Assembly: GCA_002840975.1 (NCBI GenBank)
Contig: PHDN01000014.1
Location: 1 to 64,000, forward strand
Length of the DNA stretch: 64,000 nt
Direction: 5' to 3'
Origin: Bacteroidetes bacterium HGW-Bacteroidetes-16
Lineage (GTDB): Bacteria; Bacteroidota; Bacteroidia; Bacteroidales; F082
This document shows, in pieces, positions 24,745-33,922 of this stretch. The notes below the pieces were generated by a model. It made no database searches. It was not told the origin of the DNA and saw only the letters and a list, made by a program, of their open reading frames with translations. Each line of letters starts with the position of its first letter. Position 1 is the stretch's first letter. The translations under genes were made by a program, and so were the position numbers.

Positions 24745-26517
24745 TTATTCTTCCGAGAACTCCTTTAGCAGCTTGCGATACGAAGAGAAAATGCGTGCAC
24801 GTGAAACAAATCCCATGTATTTCCCATCTTTTATTACAGGCAAATTGTAATGAATTGTTTCTTGAAATTTTCTGGCGACTTCTTCCATGCTTTCGGAAGG
24901 ATCGACAAGGGTATCGGGCATGTACATAAGTTCCGACACCAGGGTTGTATCATACAATTCGGGTTGGAACATAATGGTGCGGATATCGTTGATAAAGACT
25001 ACTCCGTAAAACACATTTTCGTCATCAACCACAGGTATCACGTTGCGCTCCGATTGTGCAATAACCTTGACCAAATCGCCCAAAGTAGCCTCAATACCAA
25101 TGGTTTTAAAATTGGTTTCCAAATGGTTCTCGATGTGCATCATTTGTAACACCGATTTATCTTTGTGGTGGGTAAACAACTCTCCGCGTTCTGCCAATCG
25201 TTTTGTATAGATGCTGTGAGGTTCAAAATAGGTGATGGTGATGTACGAGATGGTGGCTGTAACGATTAATGGTGTAAATAATTCGTAACCACCTGTAAAT
25301 TCAGCAATTAAAAAGATTCCAGTTAAAGGGGCATGCATCACCCCTGCCATGACCCCTGCCATACCCACCAGGGCCATGTTTTTTTCAGGAACGGAGATCA
25401 TGGTATAAAGGTTGATAAATTTGGCATAAAAAATTCCCAAAACACCTCCCATAAACAAGGAAGGAGCAAAAACACCACCCACTCCGCCACTGCCAGTGGT
25501 TATAGCCATGGCCACCACTTTAAAAATAAGGATGAGCACCAGAAATAACAGCAGAAGGGATGCATTGGTGGTATGCCCCAACAGGCTTTCGTTTACCAGG
25601 GCGTCCACTTTATGATTGATTAACTGGTGCAAAAACTCATATCCTTCACCATAAAGGGAAGGCAGCATAAAGATCAATGCACCAAGTGCCACACCACCAA
25701 TGAGTACTTTTACAAACCAGTTGTTAATTCTTTTCATTTGAGCCTCAATGTACATGGAGAAACGTGAAAAGTACAGGCTAACCATTCCTGCCAACAGGCC
25801 AAGTCCAACATAATAAGGCAAATGGCGAAGATAAAACCCCTCGGACAAATCGAATGAAAACAGCACACCACTTCCCATAAGGAAATACGCGACCATGGCT
25901 CCCGTAGCCGAAGAAATCAACAGAGGTATCAACGCGCTCATGGTGAGGTCGATCATCAATACTTCGAGTGAAAAAATAACGGCGGCAATAGGAGCTTTAA
26001 AAATGGCGGCGATGGCACCTGAAGCGCCTGCACCCACTAAAACCATCATGGTTTTACGATTGAGGTGAAATAGCTGGCCAAAGTAAGATCCTACCGAGCT
26101 GCCCGTGAGCACGATGGGTGCTTCAAGTCCAACAGAGCCCCCAAAAGCAACGGTTAATGTACTGGCCACCATGGATGAATACATGTTGTGTTTTTTCAAT
26201 TTTCCATTGTTCCTGGAAATGGCATGCAAAATACGGCTTACACCATGCCCGATGTTATCGCGTATCATATATGTGGCGAAGATAACCGTCAGGAATATAC
26301 CGATAAAAGGAAAGGCAAGGTAAAGATAGTTGGAATCGGTAAAATTAAAACCATTGGTAATCAAAAGGTGGGTATTAAAAACCGTGTTTTTCAACACAAC
26401 GGCAGCCAAACCGCTCACGATACCGATGATCAGACTTAATACAAGTACCAGTTGGCGTTGACTCCGGGAATTGGAGAGCAACTTTGCAATGAGACTGGCG
26501 CGTAGATTCGTGAACAT
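24745..26517 (-). CDS. ClC-family chloride channel with CBS domain pair
   Basis: 590 residues from the ATG at 26517. An in-frame TTG at 26544 would add nine residues but overlaps the promoter box, so I reject it. The conserved signatures are GSVGLEAPIV, with the gating Glu (E132), and GSGGVGGVFAPSLFMGG. The inner segment FKAPIAAVIFSLEVL has Val where E. coli ClC has the proton glutamate E203. This suggests a passive channel rather than an H+/Cl- exchanger. Two CBS domains fill the last 150 residues and probably sense nucleotides or ionic state. Inner membrane; monocistronic. Confidence 0.9.
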   Translation of the reverse strand: MFTNLRASLIAKLLSNSRSQRQLVLVLSLIIGIVSGLAAVVLKNTVFNTHLLITNGFNFTDSNYLYLAFPFIGIFLTVIFATYMIRDNIGHGVSRILHAISRNNGKLKKHNMYSSMVASTLTVAFGGSVGLEAPIVLTGSSVGSYFGQLFHLNRKTMMVLVGAGASGAIAAIFKAPIAAVIFSLEVLMIDLTMSALIPLLISSATGAMVAYFLMGSGVLFSFDLSEGFYLRHLPYYVGLGLLAGMVSLYFSRFSMYIEAQMKRINNWFVKVLIGGVALGALIFMLPSLYGEGYEFLHQLINHKVDALVNESLLGHTTNASLLLLFLVLILIFKVVAMAITTGSGGVGGVFAPSLFMGGVLGIFYAKFINLYTMISVPEKNMALVGMAGVMAGVMHAPLTGIFLIAEFTGGYELFTPLIVTATISYITITYFEPHSIYTKRLAERGELFTHHKDKSVLQMMHIENHLETNFKTIGIEATLGDLVKVIAQSERNVIPVVDDENVFYGVVFINDIRTIMFQPELYDTTLVSELMYMPDTLVDPSESMEEVARKFQETIHYNLPVIKDGKYMGFVSRARIFSSYRKLLKEFSEE

Positions 26518-26541
26518 AAACAATAATAAAAAAAACAGCCG

Positions 26542-26549
26542 CAAAAGTA
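26542..26549 (-). promoter_or_regulatory. Bacteroidota -10 box TACTTTTG for the ClC gene
   Basis: It matches TAnnTTTG on the minus strand, 24 nt before the ATG at 26517. It overlaps the alternative TTG codon and so rules that start out. Confidence 0.5.
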
Positions 26550-26677
26550 ATTAATAATGAAGTCGGAAACGGAGAAGATTGACTTTGATGTTGAGTTTGG
26601 AAATATAATCCTCAAGTGATTAAGGGTTATTCAGAAATAAAATATAAAAAGCAAGTCATCTTGTTGCAATCATTTGC

Positions 26678-27412
26678 TTATCCTGCTTTAAAACTCACCT
26701 CGTCCATGAGCGACTGCACCACATAGCGCATTTCGGTAAGTTCAAGCGCCACCAGATTTCCATAGCCGGTCCTGTCATTAAAATACACCCCGTTGTCCAA
26801 GTCGATGAATTTATACCCCGGCTGATTGATGCACATGTCGATAAATTCCAGGTTAACCGGCACATGGCCATGGATTACTCTCCGGTTACGGATTTTTGAA
26901 CTATCGACCCTGTAATCGCGTATCCAGATCATTGAACGGGTATCGGTGAAAGGATCTTCTGCTTTAAAATTTAAACCTGCATGTACAATTACATAATCGT
27001 CAGTCAGCACAAAATATTCCAGTTTGCGCATCCAGTCGATGTATTTTTCTGGAATCTCCCGTGGTGATTCTACACCAAAACTTTCCATGGCTTGCTCGCC
27101 ACCATAAATTTCCCATTCTTTCTGGATTTTCGTTTTAGAACGAAGACCCAAAAAACCCTTGTGTTTTTTATCCTCTTCCCATGCCTTGATGCAATAATCT
27201 TCGTGGTTGCCCATAAGCAGTCTCATATGATGACCGGCAGCCTGCATGCTCATCAAATAATCGATAACACCTTTGCTATCGGGGCCACGGTCGATATAAT
27301 CACCCAAAAAATACAATTCATCTCCGATTTCCGGTTTAATCTGATTTTCCATCAGGAATTTCAACGTTCGCAGGCATCCATGTATGTCGGGTATGATCCA
27401 TTTTTTTGACAT
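26678..27412 (-). CDS. PPP-family serine/threonine protein phosphatase
   Basis: 244 residues carrying the PPP signatures in order: PDIHG (8-12), GDYIDRG, GNHE and VIVHAGLNF, plus a late RRVIHGHVP. These residues bind the two catalytic metals and phosphate. Prokaryotic members dephosphorylate Ser/Thr/Tyr residues or small nucleotides such as Ap4A, so the substrate is open. No signal peptide, so cytoplasmic. It has its own promoter box (27439-27446). Confidence 0.88.
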   Translation of the reverse strand: MSKKWIIPDIHGCLRTLKFLMENQIKPEIGDELYFLGDYIDRGPDSKGVIDYLMSMQAAGHHMRLLMGNHEDYCIKAWEEDKKHKGFLGLRSKTKIQKEWEIYGGEQAMESFGVESPREIPEKYIDWMRKLEYFVLTDDYVIVHAGLNFKAEDPFTDTRSMIWIRDYRVDSSKIRNRRVIHGHVPVNLEFIDMCINQPGYKFIDLDNGVYFNDRTGYGNLVALELTEMRYVVQSLMDEVSFKAG

Positions 27413-27438
27413 GAGTTAATTTTTCGTTTAGATTAGTA

Positions 27439-27446
27439 CAAAACTA
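27439..27446 (-). promoter_or_regulatory. Bacteroidota -10 box TAGTTTTG
   Basis: It matches TAnnTTTG on the minus strand 26 nt before the phosphatase ATG at 27412. Confidence 0.5.
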
Positions 27447-27494
27447 AACATATTTTGTCGTCTAACACTACTATTTAAGTGGTAGTTATCATAA

Positions 27495-28241
27495 TTATTT
27501 ACCTGTTGCCTGGTTGGCCACTTGTTCCATCAGTTTTTTAACTTCTTCCGGATCGCCCAAAAAGTAATCTTTTACCAGGTTCATATCATCATCAAATTCA
27601 AATACATAAGGTATTCCTGTTGGGATGTTGAATTCCAGGATTTCTTCACGGCTCATGTTTTTAAGTTTCATTACCAACGCCCGGAGGCTGTTTCCGTGAG
27701 CCGCTATTAACAACTCATTTTGTTGTTTTAAGGCCGGTAACAATTCTATTTCCCAATAAGGGGTTAGTCTTTCGATTACTTCTTTAAGCGACTCGGTCAT
27801 GGGTAATTCAGCCGGGGTAAGTGCTGCATAACGGGCTTCGAATCGCGGATTTCGTTCATCATCGGCAGCCAGTGGTTGGGGAGGTGTGTCGAAGCTGCGG
27901 CGCCAAAGCTGTACCATTTCCGGTCCATATTGTTTGGCAGTTTCTATTTTATTTAATCCTTGCAGCGCTCCATAATGCTTTTCGTTCAGGCGCCAGCTGT
28001 TTTTTACTTCAATCCACATCAAATCCATCTCTTCGAGGGTGAGCCACAAGGTTTTGATGGCTCTGGAGAGATACGAAGTGTACGCTAACCGAAAATCAAA
28101 ACCAGCCTCTTTCAACACCTTACCGGCTTTGCGAGCCTCTTCCATTCCCTGCCCCGACAATGGTACATCGGTCCATCCAGTAAAACGGTTTTCTTTATTC
28201 CAGGCACTCTGCCCATGACGTAACAGCACTAAACGTTTCAT
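27495..28241 (-). CDS. gpmA: 2,3-bisphosphoglycerate-dependent phosphoglycerate mutase
   Basis: 248 residues. LVLLRHGQSAWNKENRFTGW carries the phospho-accepting His (H9) in the RHG motif. Conserved YTSYLSRAIKTLW, RRSFDTPPQPL and AAHGNSLRALV (second catalytic His) follow. It interconverts 3- and 2-phosphoglycerate in glycolysis and gluconeogenesis. Length and motifs are standard for the cofactor-dependent enzyme. Divergently oriented to the deacetylase gene, each with its own -10 box. Confidence 0.95.
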   Translation of the reverse strand: MKRLVLLRHGQSAWNKENRFTGWTDVPLSGQGMEEARKAGKVLKEAGFDFRLAYTSYLSRAIKTLWLTLEEMDLMWIEVKNSWRLNEKHYGALQGLNKIETAKQYGPEMVQLWRRSFDTPPQPLAADDERNPRFEARYAALTPAELPMTESLKEVIERLTPYWEIELLPALKQQNELLIAAHGNSLRALVMKLKNMSREEILEFNIPTGIPYVFEFDDDMNLVKDYFLGDPEEVKKLMEQVANQATGK

Positions 28242-28273
28242 TCTAAAGTCTTTTAAGAATTAATAACAGGAAA

Positions 28274-28281
28274 CAAAATTA
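28274..28281 (-). promoter_or_regulatory. Bacteroidota -10 box TAATTTTG for gpmA
   Basis: It matches TAnnTTTG on the minus strand 32 nt before the gpmA ATG. Confidence 0.5.
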
Positions 28282-28313
28282 CTAAAATACGGTGCACATG
28301 ATGCAGACAATTG

Positions 28314-28321
28314 TACTTTTG
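28314..28321 (+). promoter_or_regulatory. Bacteroidota -10 box TACTTTTG, possibly for a leaderless mRNA
   Basis: It matches TAnnTTTG and ends 4 nt before the ATG at 28326, the same geometry as the box at 1788-1795. Confidence 0.5.
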
Positions 28322-28325
28322 CCTG

Positions 28326-28946
28326 ATGCAAGTTAAACCTCCAATCGTTTTACGTTTTTTGTTACCTGGTGTAACATGGAAAGTAAACACCTCCGAGAAG
28401 GTGATTTTCGTGACCTTTGACGATGGTCCGCATCCTGAAATCACCTTGCAGGTACTGGACATTCTGGATCGATTTCTGGCCAAAGCTACTTTTTTTTGTG
28501 TGGGCGAAAATGTACAGAAATACCCCAGCGCCTATGCTGAAATCCTTCGTCGCGGACACCATACCGGAAACCACACATACAACCACCTAAAAGGTTGGAA
28601 AACAAATAATAAACTTTATTTTAATAACATCAATAAAGCCTCGCAGCTGATCGAAAGCAAGTTGTTTCGGCCACCATACGGAAAAATAACCCCATTGCAG
28701 GCACTGCATTTAAAACAACATTATCGCATCGTGATGTGGTCGGTTATTTCGTATGATTTTAATGCCCGCGTTTCTCCTGAACAATGTCTCGACAATGTGA
28801 TGAAGCATAGTTTTCCGGGAACGATTGCAGTTTTTCACGACAGTGTGAAATCTGTAAAAAATTTATTAACGGTCCTCCCTTTGTACCTGGAAGCCATGAG
28901 CAAAAAAGGATACACGTTTAAAGCTTTAGAGGAACAATCCTCATAA
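28326..28946 (+). CDS. Polysaccharide deacetylase (NodB homology domain)
   Basis: 206 residues from the ATG at 28326. An upstream in-frame TTG (28311) overlaps the promoter box. Carbohydrate esterase 4 motifs are in order: motif 1 FVTFDDGPHP (catalytic base Asp and metal Asp), motif 2 GHHTGNHTYNH (metal-binding His residues), motif 3 RPPYGKI, then MWSVISYDF and FHDS. It removes N- or O-acetyl groups from a polysaccharide such as peptidoglycan or an exopolymer. No clear signal peptide is visible, only a hydrophobic N-terminus (VLRFLLPGV), so location is uncertain. Confidence 0.88.
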   Translation: MQVKPPIVLRFLLPGVTWKVNTSEKVIFVTFDDGPHPEITLQVLDILDRFLAKATFFCVGENVQKYPSAYAEILRRGHHTGNHTYNHLKGWKTNNKLYFNNINKASQLIESKLFRPPYGKITPLQALHLKQHYRIVMWSVISYDFNARVSPEQCLDNVMKHSFPGTIAVFHDSVKSVKNLLTVLPLYLEAMSKKGYTFKALEEQSS

Positions 28947-28994
28947 CCACCGCATGCCAATATTTTGCATCTTTGTAAATCAAACAACTTTTGA

Positions 28995-30764
28995 ATGGCA
29001 AAACGAATTTTATCATTTACCGCAATTTTGTGGATGGCCTTTTATCTTTCGCAGTGTGCTCATCCTGTGATGCCTTCAGGAGGGGAGAAGGATATTACTC
29101 CTCCACGGATACTTTATTCTACTCCGCCAAATGGCAGTGCCAATTTCAAAGGAAACAGATTTACACTCAACACCAGCGAATATGTGGTGTTGAAAAACGT
29201 GATGGAAGCCGCCCTGATTTCTCCTCCCATGAAAAAATTTCCTGATTTTAGTACCCGGGGAAAATCCATTCAAGTCAAGTTCAACGAGGAACTCAAACCC
29301 AACACCACCTATTCTGTCTATTTTGGCGATGCCATTGCCGATCTTACTGAAACCAACCCCTTGCTTAACTACTCCTATATTTTCTCCACAGGGACTTATG
29401 TCGATTCGCTCAGCTTGTATGGAACCGTGCAAAACGCTCAAAACCTTCTCCCTGAGGAACAAGTATTCGTGATGTTGTATAAGGATGATAACGACACCAT
29501 TCCACTTGACAGCCTGCCTTTTTTTGTACCCCCTTATTACGTGAGCAAGAGTGATGCAAGCGGAAAATTTTCGCTGAACGGCCTGGCCGAAGATAGGTAC
29601 CTGATTTTCGCCTTAAAGGACCAAAACGCCAATTTTATTTTTGACCAGCCCGGTGAAGAAATTGCTTATCTCGACTCACTGGTTCATCCATATTACGATA
29701 ATACTTTGCTTTTTAAGAAAGACATTATTATAATTGACTCGATAATTGACCTTCAGATTGATACGGCTCAGGCCCGGCTTGATTCGATTTATCAGGATTC
29801 TGTTTACAATGCAAAATTCAGAGGGTTGACCTTGCTGATGTTTATGCAATATGATAGCACCCAGCGGTTGCTGAAAGCAGAGTTGTCGCGCCGAAACACC
29901 ATTATGTTTTCCTTTTCACAGCCGGCGGAGGGAGTGGACATTATTCCCCTGAATTTCAACCCCGACACACTTTGGCGTCTGGAAGTGTTTTCTGCTAAAA
30001 AAGATACTGTAACCTGGTATTTAAAAACATTACCAATCGATACGCTGGAAGTATTAATAAAAAACCTGGACGACACCCTCGGACTGGTATCCCTTCGCCT
30101 CGACCCGGACAAAACCACCGGCAGGGCACGACAAAATAAAAAGAAGAATCCAACCATGGAATACCTTGAATGGACCTCTAACATCAAGGCTGGCAATCTC
30201 ATGCCGAATAAAAAGCCTGAAATTTCTTTTCTACAGCCAATGGTGAGCTGCATTACCGATTCGGCTTACCTGGTGGCAGGCACCGACACCATCGCCAACC
30301 CTCCATTTATTTACATCGACAGCATACACCAATCGGTCCGGTTCCCGATGGAGATTTCGGACGAATTCAGGTACAAGATTTATTACCCCGACTCATCATT
30401 CATCGACTGGAATGGTTTCTTCAACAAGGAAATATCCCTTTCGTTTACGCCCAGGCCATTAAAAGAATATGGAGTTTTCACCTTTGGTTTGCATCCCGAA
30501 TACAGGCAGAGTTATATACTGCAGATGTTGACAGTAAAAGAAGTAGTTGTAAAACAAATTGAATTTACAGGCGACACCACTGTTGTTTTAGAATTTCTTA
30601 CACCCGGTAAATATTTGTTTAAAGTGATTTTTGACAACAATCAAAACCACCAGTGGGATGCAGGCCATTTTGGTGCCAGGCGCCAACCTGAAGAGGTAAT
30701 TTACTTTGACAAAGAGATAGACATCAGGGCCAATTGGGAGATTGAGGAGGAATGGGAGTGGTGA
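28995..30764 (+). CDS. Ig-like domain lipoprotein
   Basis: 589 residues. The N-terminal signal ends in a lipobox (FYLSQC, Cys at 21), so it is a predicted lipoprotein. MPSGGEKDITPPRILYSTPPNGS and VKFNEELKPNTTYSVYFGDAI are the Big_5 Ig-like pattern found in many Bacteroidota surface proteins. A further beta-rich region follows, with a carboxypeptidase-regulatory-like stretch (SDASGKFSLNGLAEDRYLIFALKDQNANF). Function unknown; probably anchored in the outer membrane. It follows the deacetylase gene by 48 nt in the same direction. Confidence 0.75.
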   Translation: MAKRILSFTAILWMAFYLSQCAHPVMPSGGEKDITPPRILYSTPPNGSANFKGNRFTLNTSEYVVLKNVMEAALISPPMKKFPDFSTRGKSIQVKFNEELKPNTTYSVYFGDAIADLTETNPLLNYSYIFSTGTYVDSLSLYGTVQNAQNLLPEEQVFVMLYKDDNDTIPLDSLPFFVPPYYVSKSDASGKFSLNGLAEDRYLIFALKDQNANFIFDQPGEEIAYLDSLVHPYYDNTLLFKKDIIIIDSIIDLQIDTAQARLDSIYQDSVYNAKFRGLTLLMFMQYDSTQRLLKAELSRRNTIMFSFSQPAEGVDIIPLNFNPDTLWRLEVFSAKKDTVTWYLKTLPIDTLEVLIKNLDDTLGLVSLRLDPDKTTGRARQNKKKNPTMEYLEWTSNIKAGNLMPNKKPEISFLQPMVSCITDSAYLVAGTDTIANPPFIYIDSIHQSVRFPMEISDEFRYKIYYPDSSFIDWNGFFNKEISLSFTPRPLKEYGVFTFGLHPEYRQSYILQMLTVKEVVVKQIEFTGDTTVVLEFLTPGKYLFKVIFDNNQNHQWDAGHFGARRQPEEVIYFDKEIDIRANWEIEEEWEW

Positions 30765-30847
30765 GAATAGCCTGGTAGATTGGCACTCATTTCGAAAAGA
30801 GTACCAACTATGAAAATTAAGCAAGAAATTACTTCAAGGTAAAACCA

Positions 30848-31147
30848 TTAATAATCATTACACCTGTTAACGCACTCAACAATTTCGGTTAAAATCAGGC
30901 TGCGTAATGAATAATAAATTTTCTTTCCTTCCCGTTTAGAATTAAGGACTCCTTTATTTTTCAAAATATTCAAATGATGAGAGGCAGTGGCTTGTTCGAT
31001 ATCAAGGCGCTCATATATTTCGGTAACACTTAACCGTTTTCCATCTGCTAATAAGTCGATGATTGCAATACGCATGGGGTGCGAAATGGCCCGAAGCTTG
31101 CTGGCAGCAGATTCTAATTTTAATATGTCGATTTCTATTGTACGCAT
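30848..31147 (-). CDS. ArsR-family winged-helix transcriptional regulator
   Basis: 99 residues from the ATG at 31147; a longer frame reaching 31201 overlaps the promoter box. The helix-turn-helix reads LRAISHPMRIAIIDLLADGKRLSVTEIYERLDIEQATASHHLNILKNKGVL, the standard ArsR arrangement with the recognition helix at ATASHHLNIL, followed by the wing SKREGKKIYYSL. I see no CxCxxC metal site in the helices. The only cysteines are two near the C-terminus (VECVNRC), so the effector is unclear. It lies downstream of adenine deaminase on the same strand but has its own promoter. Confidence 0.85.
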   Translation of the reverse strand: MRTIEIDILKLESAASKLRAISHPMRIAIIDLLADGKRLSVTEIYERLDIEQATASHHLNILKNKGVLNSKREGKKIYYSLRSLILTEIVECVNRCNDY

Positions 31148-31161
31148 TCCAGAAATTTTTA

Positions 31162-31169
31162 CAAAAATA
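31162..31169 (-). promoter_or_regulatory. Bacteroidota -10 box TATTTTTG for the ArsR gene
   Basis: It matches TAnnTTTG on the minus strand, 14 nt before the ATG at 31147. Confidence 0.5.
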
Positions 31170-31249
31170 TGATTAATCGTCTCTGGAAAACAAACAATCA
31201 ACTACCGATATTGCTCATTTTCATATTTTTTACCAGTTCTAAATAAGGG

Positions 31250-32893
31250 CTAATTGACGAATAAATCGGTAAAGGCGAACGACTTTCCATCGAACAATCC
31301 TTTATCGCTTAGTTTAAGTTCCGGTATCACCAACAATGCCATGAATGATAAGGTCATAAATGGAGCCCTGAGGGTAGATCCCATTTTATGTGCCTCCAGA
31401 TCAATCTGATAATAGTGATGTGCCACCTTGTAACCATCGCATGTCGACATCAAACCTGCAACAGGTAGTGGCAGTGTGTTTTCTACGCGTTTGTTTACCA
31501 CCGTCACGCCACCCTTCTCTGCAATCACCTGGTTTATTGCACGGGCAATGTATTCATCAGAAGTGCCTACCGCTACAATGTTATGGCTGTCGTGTGCGAC
31601 GCTTGACGCGATGGCACCCTCTTTCAGGTTAAAATTTTTGATAAAAGCGATGGCCGGTTTTGCTTTTCTCTCGTAGCGATTCAGTACCACCATTTTCAAC
31701 AGATCACGTTCGGTATCGCTTACTACATTGTTGTCGACTACTTTGGGGTTGGCAAATATTGCACCGGTAATCAATTGCCCATCGTAAGCTTCTATTACAC
31801 GGAGTTTATTCCCTTTCGGCAGAACCCGTAAGTCTTTGGCCAGGATAGGCTCCGCGTTAAAATTATTGGGTTGGTCCTCAAATACAGAATCGATTAATGA
31901 TTTTCCTTTGTCAGCTACCAATTGACCATTGATGTAGGTTTGCAGAACATTAAAATCCTCCAGGTTATCCACTACAATCATATCGGCAGGATCACCTATT
32001 TGCATGGTGCCCACTTCCAACCCATAGTGCTTGATGGGATTAAGAATGGCACTTCTGAGCACCGTTATTGGATCGTAGCCTTTATGTATGGCACGCACCA
32101 CCATCTGGTTGATATGTCCTCTTACCAGATCGTCCGGATGTTTGTCATCGGAACAAAACAATACCTTGTCAGGATAATCTTTCAGTAAATCGACCAATGC
32201 TTCAAAGTTTTTAGCGGCACTGCCTTCGCGGATTTGAATTTTCATCCCACAATGAATCTTATCCAATGCTTCTTCCATGGTAAAACATTCGTGGTCGGTG
32301 GTGACGCCTGCGGAGGCATATTGTTTGGCGGCATCGCCTTTTACTCCCGGCGCATGTCCATCCACGGGCTTATTATGCCTTTGGGCGATGGCAATTTTTT
32401 CCATTTCCCATGCATCGCGGTTGATTACTCCCGGAAAGTTCATCATTTCCGAAAGGTATTTAATCTCTTCCATGCCCAGGAGTTCTTCAATCTCCTTCGC
32501 TTTGAACTGAAAACCGGCAGTTTCGAACGGTGTGGCAGGAACACAGGCCGAAGCACCGAAATAAAACTTGAAGGGAACCCGTTTGCCATTGGCGATCATA
32601 TATTTAATTCCATATATTCCGAGCACGTTGGCAATTTCGTGCGGATCAGAAACCGTTGCCACAGTGCCATGCACAACAGCTATTTTGGCAAATTCAGACG
32701 GAATCAGCATGGAACTTTCTATGTGGATGTGGGCATCGATCAACCCGGGAAGGATGTACTGATCGCCAGCCACCTTTCCGGGAACAATGTTTTTGATTTT
32801 CCCGTTCTCAACATGAACGGTTCCGGGAAATATTTTTTGGTTATGCAAATCAATGATTTGACCGCTTAATGAGTATCTGTGATTTTTTGACAT
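31250..32893 (-). CDS. ade: Adenine deaminase
   Basis: 547 residues, amidohydrolase superfamily. The metal-binding GLIDAHIHIESSML lies at the start of the barrel, and VSDPHEIANVLG and DGHAPGVKG follow. FCSDDKHPDDL carries the catalytic Asp. The C-terminal domain with SVAHDSHNIVAVGTSDE is typical of adenine deaminase rather than adenosine deaminase. It converts adenine to hypoxanthine and ammonia for purine salvage. Length is normal. It has its own -10 box and is separated from the mevalonate operon by 87 nt. Confidence 0.95.
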   Translation of the reverse strand: MSKNHRYSLSGQIIDLHNQKIFPGTVHVENGKIKNIVPGKVAGDQYILPGLIDAHIHIESSMLIPSEFAKIAVVHGTVATVSDPHEIANVLGIYGIKYMIANGKRVPFKFYFGASACVPATPFETAGFQFKAKEIEELLGMEEIKYLSEMMNFPGVINRDAWEMEKIAIAQRHNKPVDGHAPGVKGDAAKQYASAGVTTDHECFTMEEALDKIHCGMKIQIREGSAAKNFEALVDLLKDYPDKVLFCSDDKHPDDLVRGHINQMVVRAIHKGYDPITVLRSAILNPIKHYGLEVGTMQIGDPADMIVVDNLEDFNVLQTYINGQLVADKGKSLIDSVFEDQPNNFNAEPILAKDLRVLPKGNKLRVIEAYDGQLITGAIFANPKVVDNNVVSDTERDLLKMVVLNRYERKAKPAIAFIKNFNLKEGAIASSVAHDSHNIVAVGTSDEYIARAINQVIAEKGGVTVVNKRVENTLPLPVAGLMSTCDGYKVAHHYYQIDLEAHKMGSTLRAPFMTLSFMALLVIPELKLSDKGLFDGKSFAFTDLFVN

Positions 32894-32916
32894 GGCGTTA
32901 GATTAATCATAAGAGA

Positions 32917-32924
32917 CAAAAATA
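32917..32924 (-). promoter_or_regulatory. Bacteroidota -10 box TATTTTTG for adenine deaminase
   Basis: It matches TAnnTTTG on the minus strand, 23 nt before the ATG at 32893. Confidence 0.5.
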
Positions 32925-32980
32925 AGAGATAATCGTGGATATGGTATCATGAGATAGAAAAAAACAAAATAGAGTACCTC

Positions 32981-33922
32981 TTATAGATGAATTACTTCCA
33001 CTCCGGAAGCATTAAAATATCGATTTACGGCATTAAGGTTCCTGGTAAATCCCAGCAAAAAGCCTCCTCCTCCTGAACCACATAGTTTCAGGTAATAATC
33101 TCCTGTATCCAATCCGTTTTGCCATGCAGGCCTGTACAACTCAGGAATCATGGGGGCAAAATGCCCGATAAAAAAACGGGACAGCAGGGCTAAGTTCTTG
33201 AACAACGATGTAGTATCTCTATTAACGATGGCCTCGATGCAGTGGTTATTGGCAGGAATCAATTCGTTGACAAAACGACTGTAAAAATGGTGCTGCCGAC
33301 ATTGATCAAAAAACCGGTTCACCAGTGGGCCGGTTTTCCCAGTAACACCGGTATTGATTAAAAAAACAGAAAAATCGTTAAAGTGCAGTTCATCAGGCAT
33401 GTTGGCAAAGCCAATCTCATGTTTGTTTTTGATGAGCAATGGTTGTTGTAGATAGCAGAGGAGGGGGTCAAGGCCGGAACTTACTCCATGAAAAAACGAC
33501 TCCATCTGTGCCAACTGCTTTTTTAACCCGATCAGCATATTTTCATTACCGGGGCTAATATACACAGCATCAACAGCATAACGCTCATAAACCGCAGCAC
33601 ATAGGGCGCCTGAACTCCCCACACCAAATCCCTGGGGAATCGCCGAATCGAAATATAAACCCTGCTTTATTTCTGCTTCGAGTCTGTCCAGGTTTAAATC
33701 CGCCAACAATTCTCCTTTCTCGTTTAATCCTGCCAAGAAGGTGTAAAAACGAGTGAGTTCCGAATTGGAGTCAATGGCTTCCCCCCTTCGTGGTGGTGTA
33801 GGTAAAAATCGCCATTGTGCGGTAAACATTTTTAACGGGATGGTTAAGCCCATGGAATCGCACATCACGCTGTACTCGCCAAACAACAATAATTTTGAAT
33901 AATACGCTTTTTCTTCCGTCAT
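32981..33922 (-). CDS. GHMP kinase, probable mevalonate kinase
   Basis: 313 residues. The N-terminal SKLLLFGEYSVM is the GHMP substrate strand, and the ATP loop is GFGVGSSGALCAAV. Motif 3 is LCGSGGGGFLLGF near the C-terminus. It phosphorylates mevalonate in the cytoplasm. The ATG overlaps the stop of the diphosphomevalonate decarboxylase gene by 4 nt (ATGA), so translation is coupled. Which GHMP protein of the operon acts on which substrate is inferred from residues and gene order, and the two kinases could be exchanged. Confidence 0.8.
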   Translation of the reverse strand: MTEEKAYYSKLLLFGEYSVMCDSMGLTIPLKMFTAQWRFLPTPPRRGEAIDSNSELTRFYTFLAGLNEKGELLADLNLDRLEAEIKQGLYFDSAIPQGFGVGSSGALCAAVYERYAVDAVYISPGNENMLIGLKKQLAQMESFFHGVSSGLDPLLCYLQQPLLIKNKHEIGFANMPDELHFNDFSVFLINTGVTGKTGPLVNRFFDQCRQHHFYSRFVNELIPANNHCIEAIVNRDTTSLFKNLALLSRFFIGHFAPMIPELYRPAWQNGLDTGDYYLKLCGSGGGGFLLGFTRNLNAVNRYFNASGVEVIHL

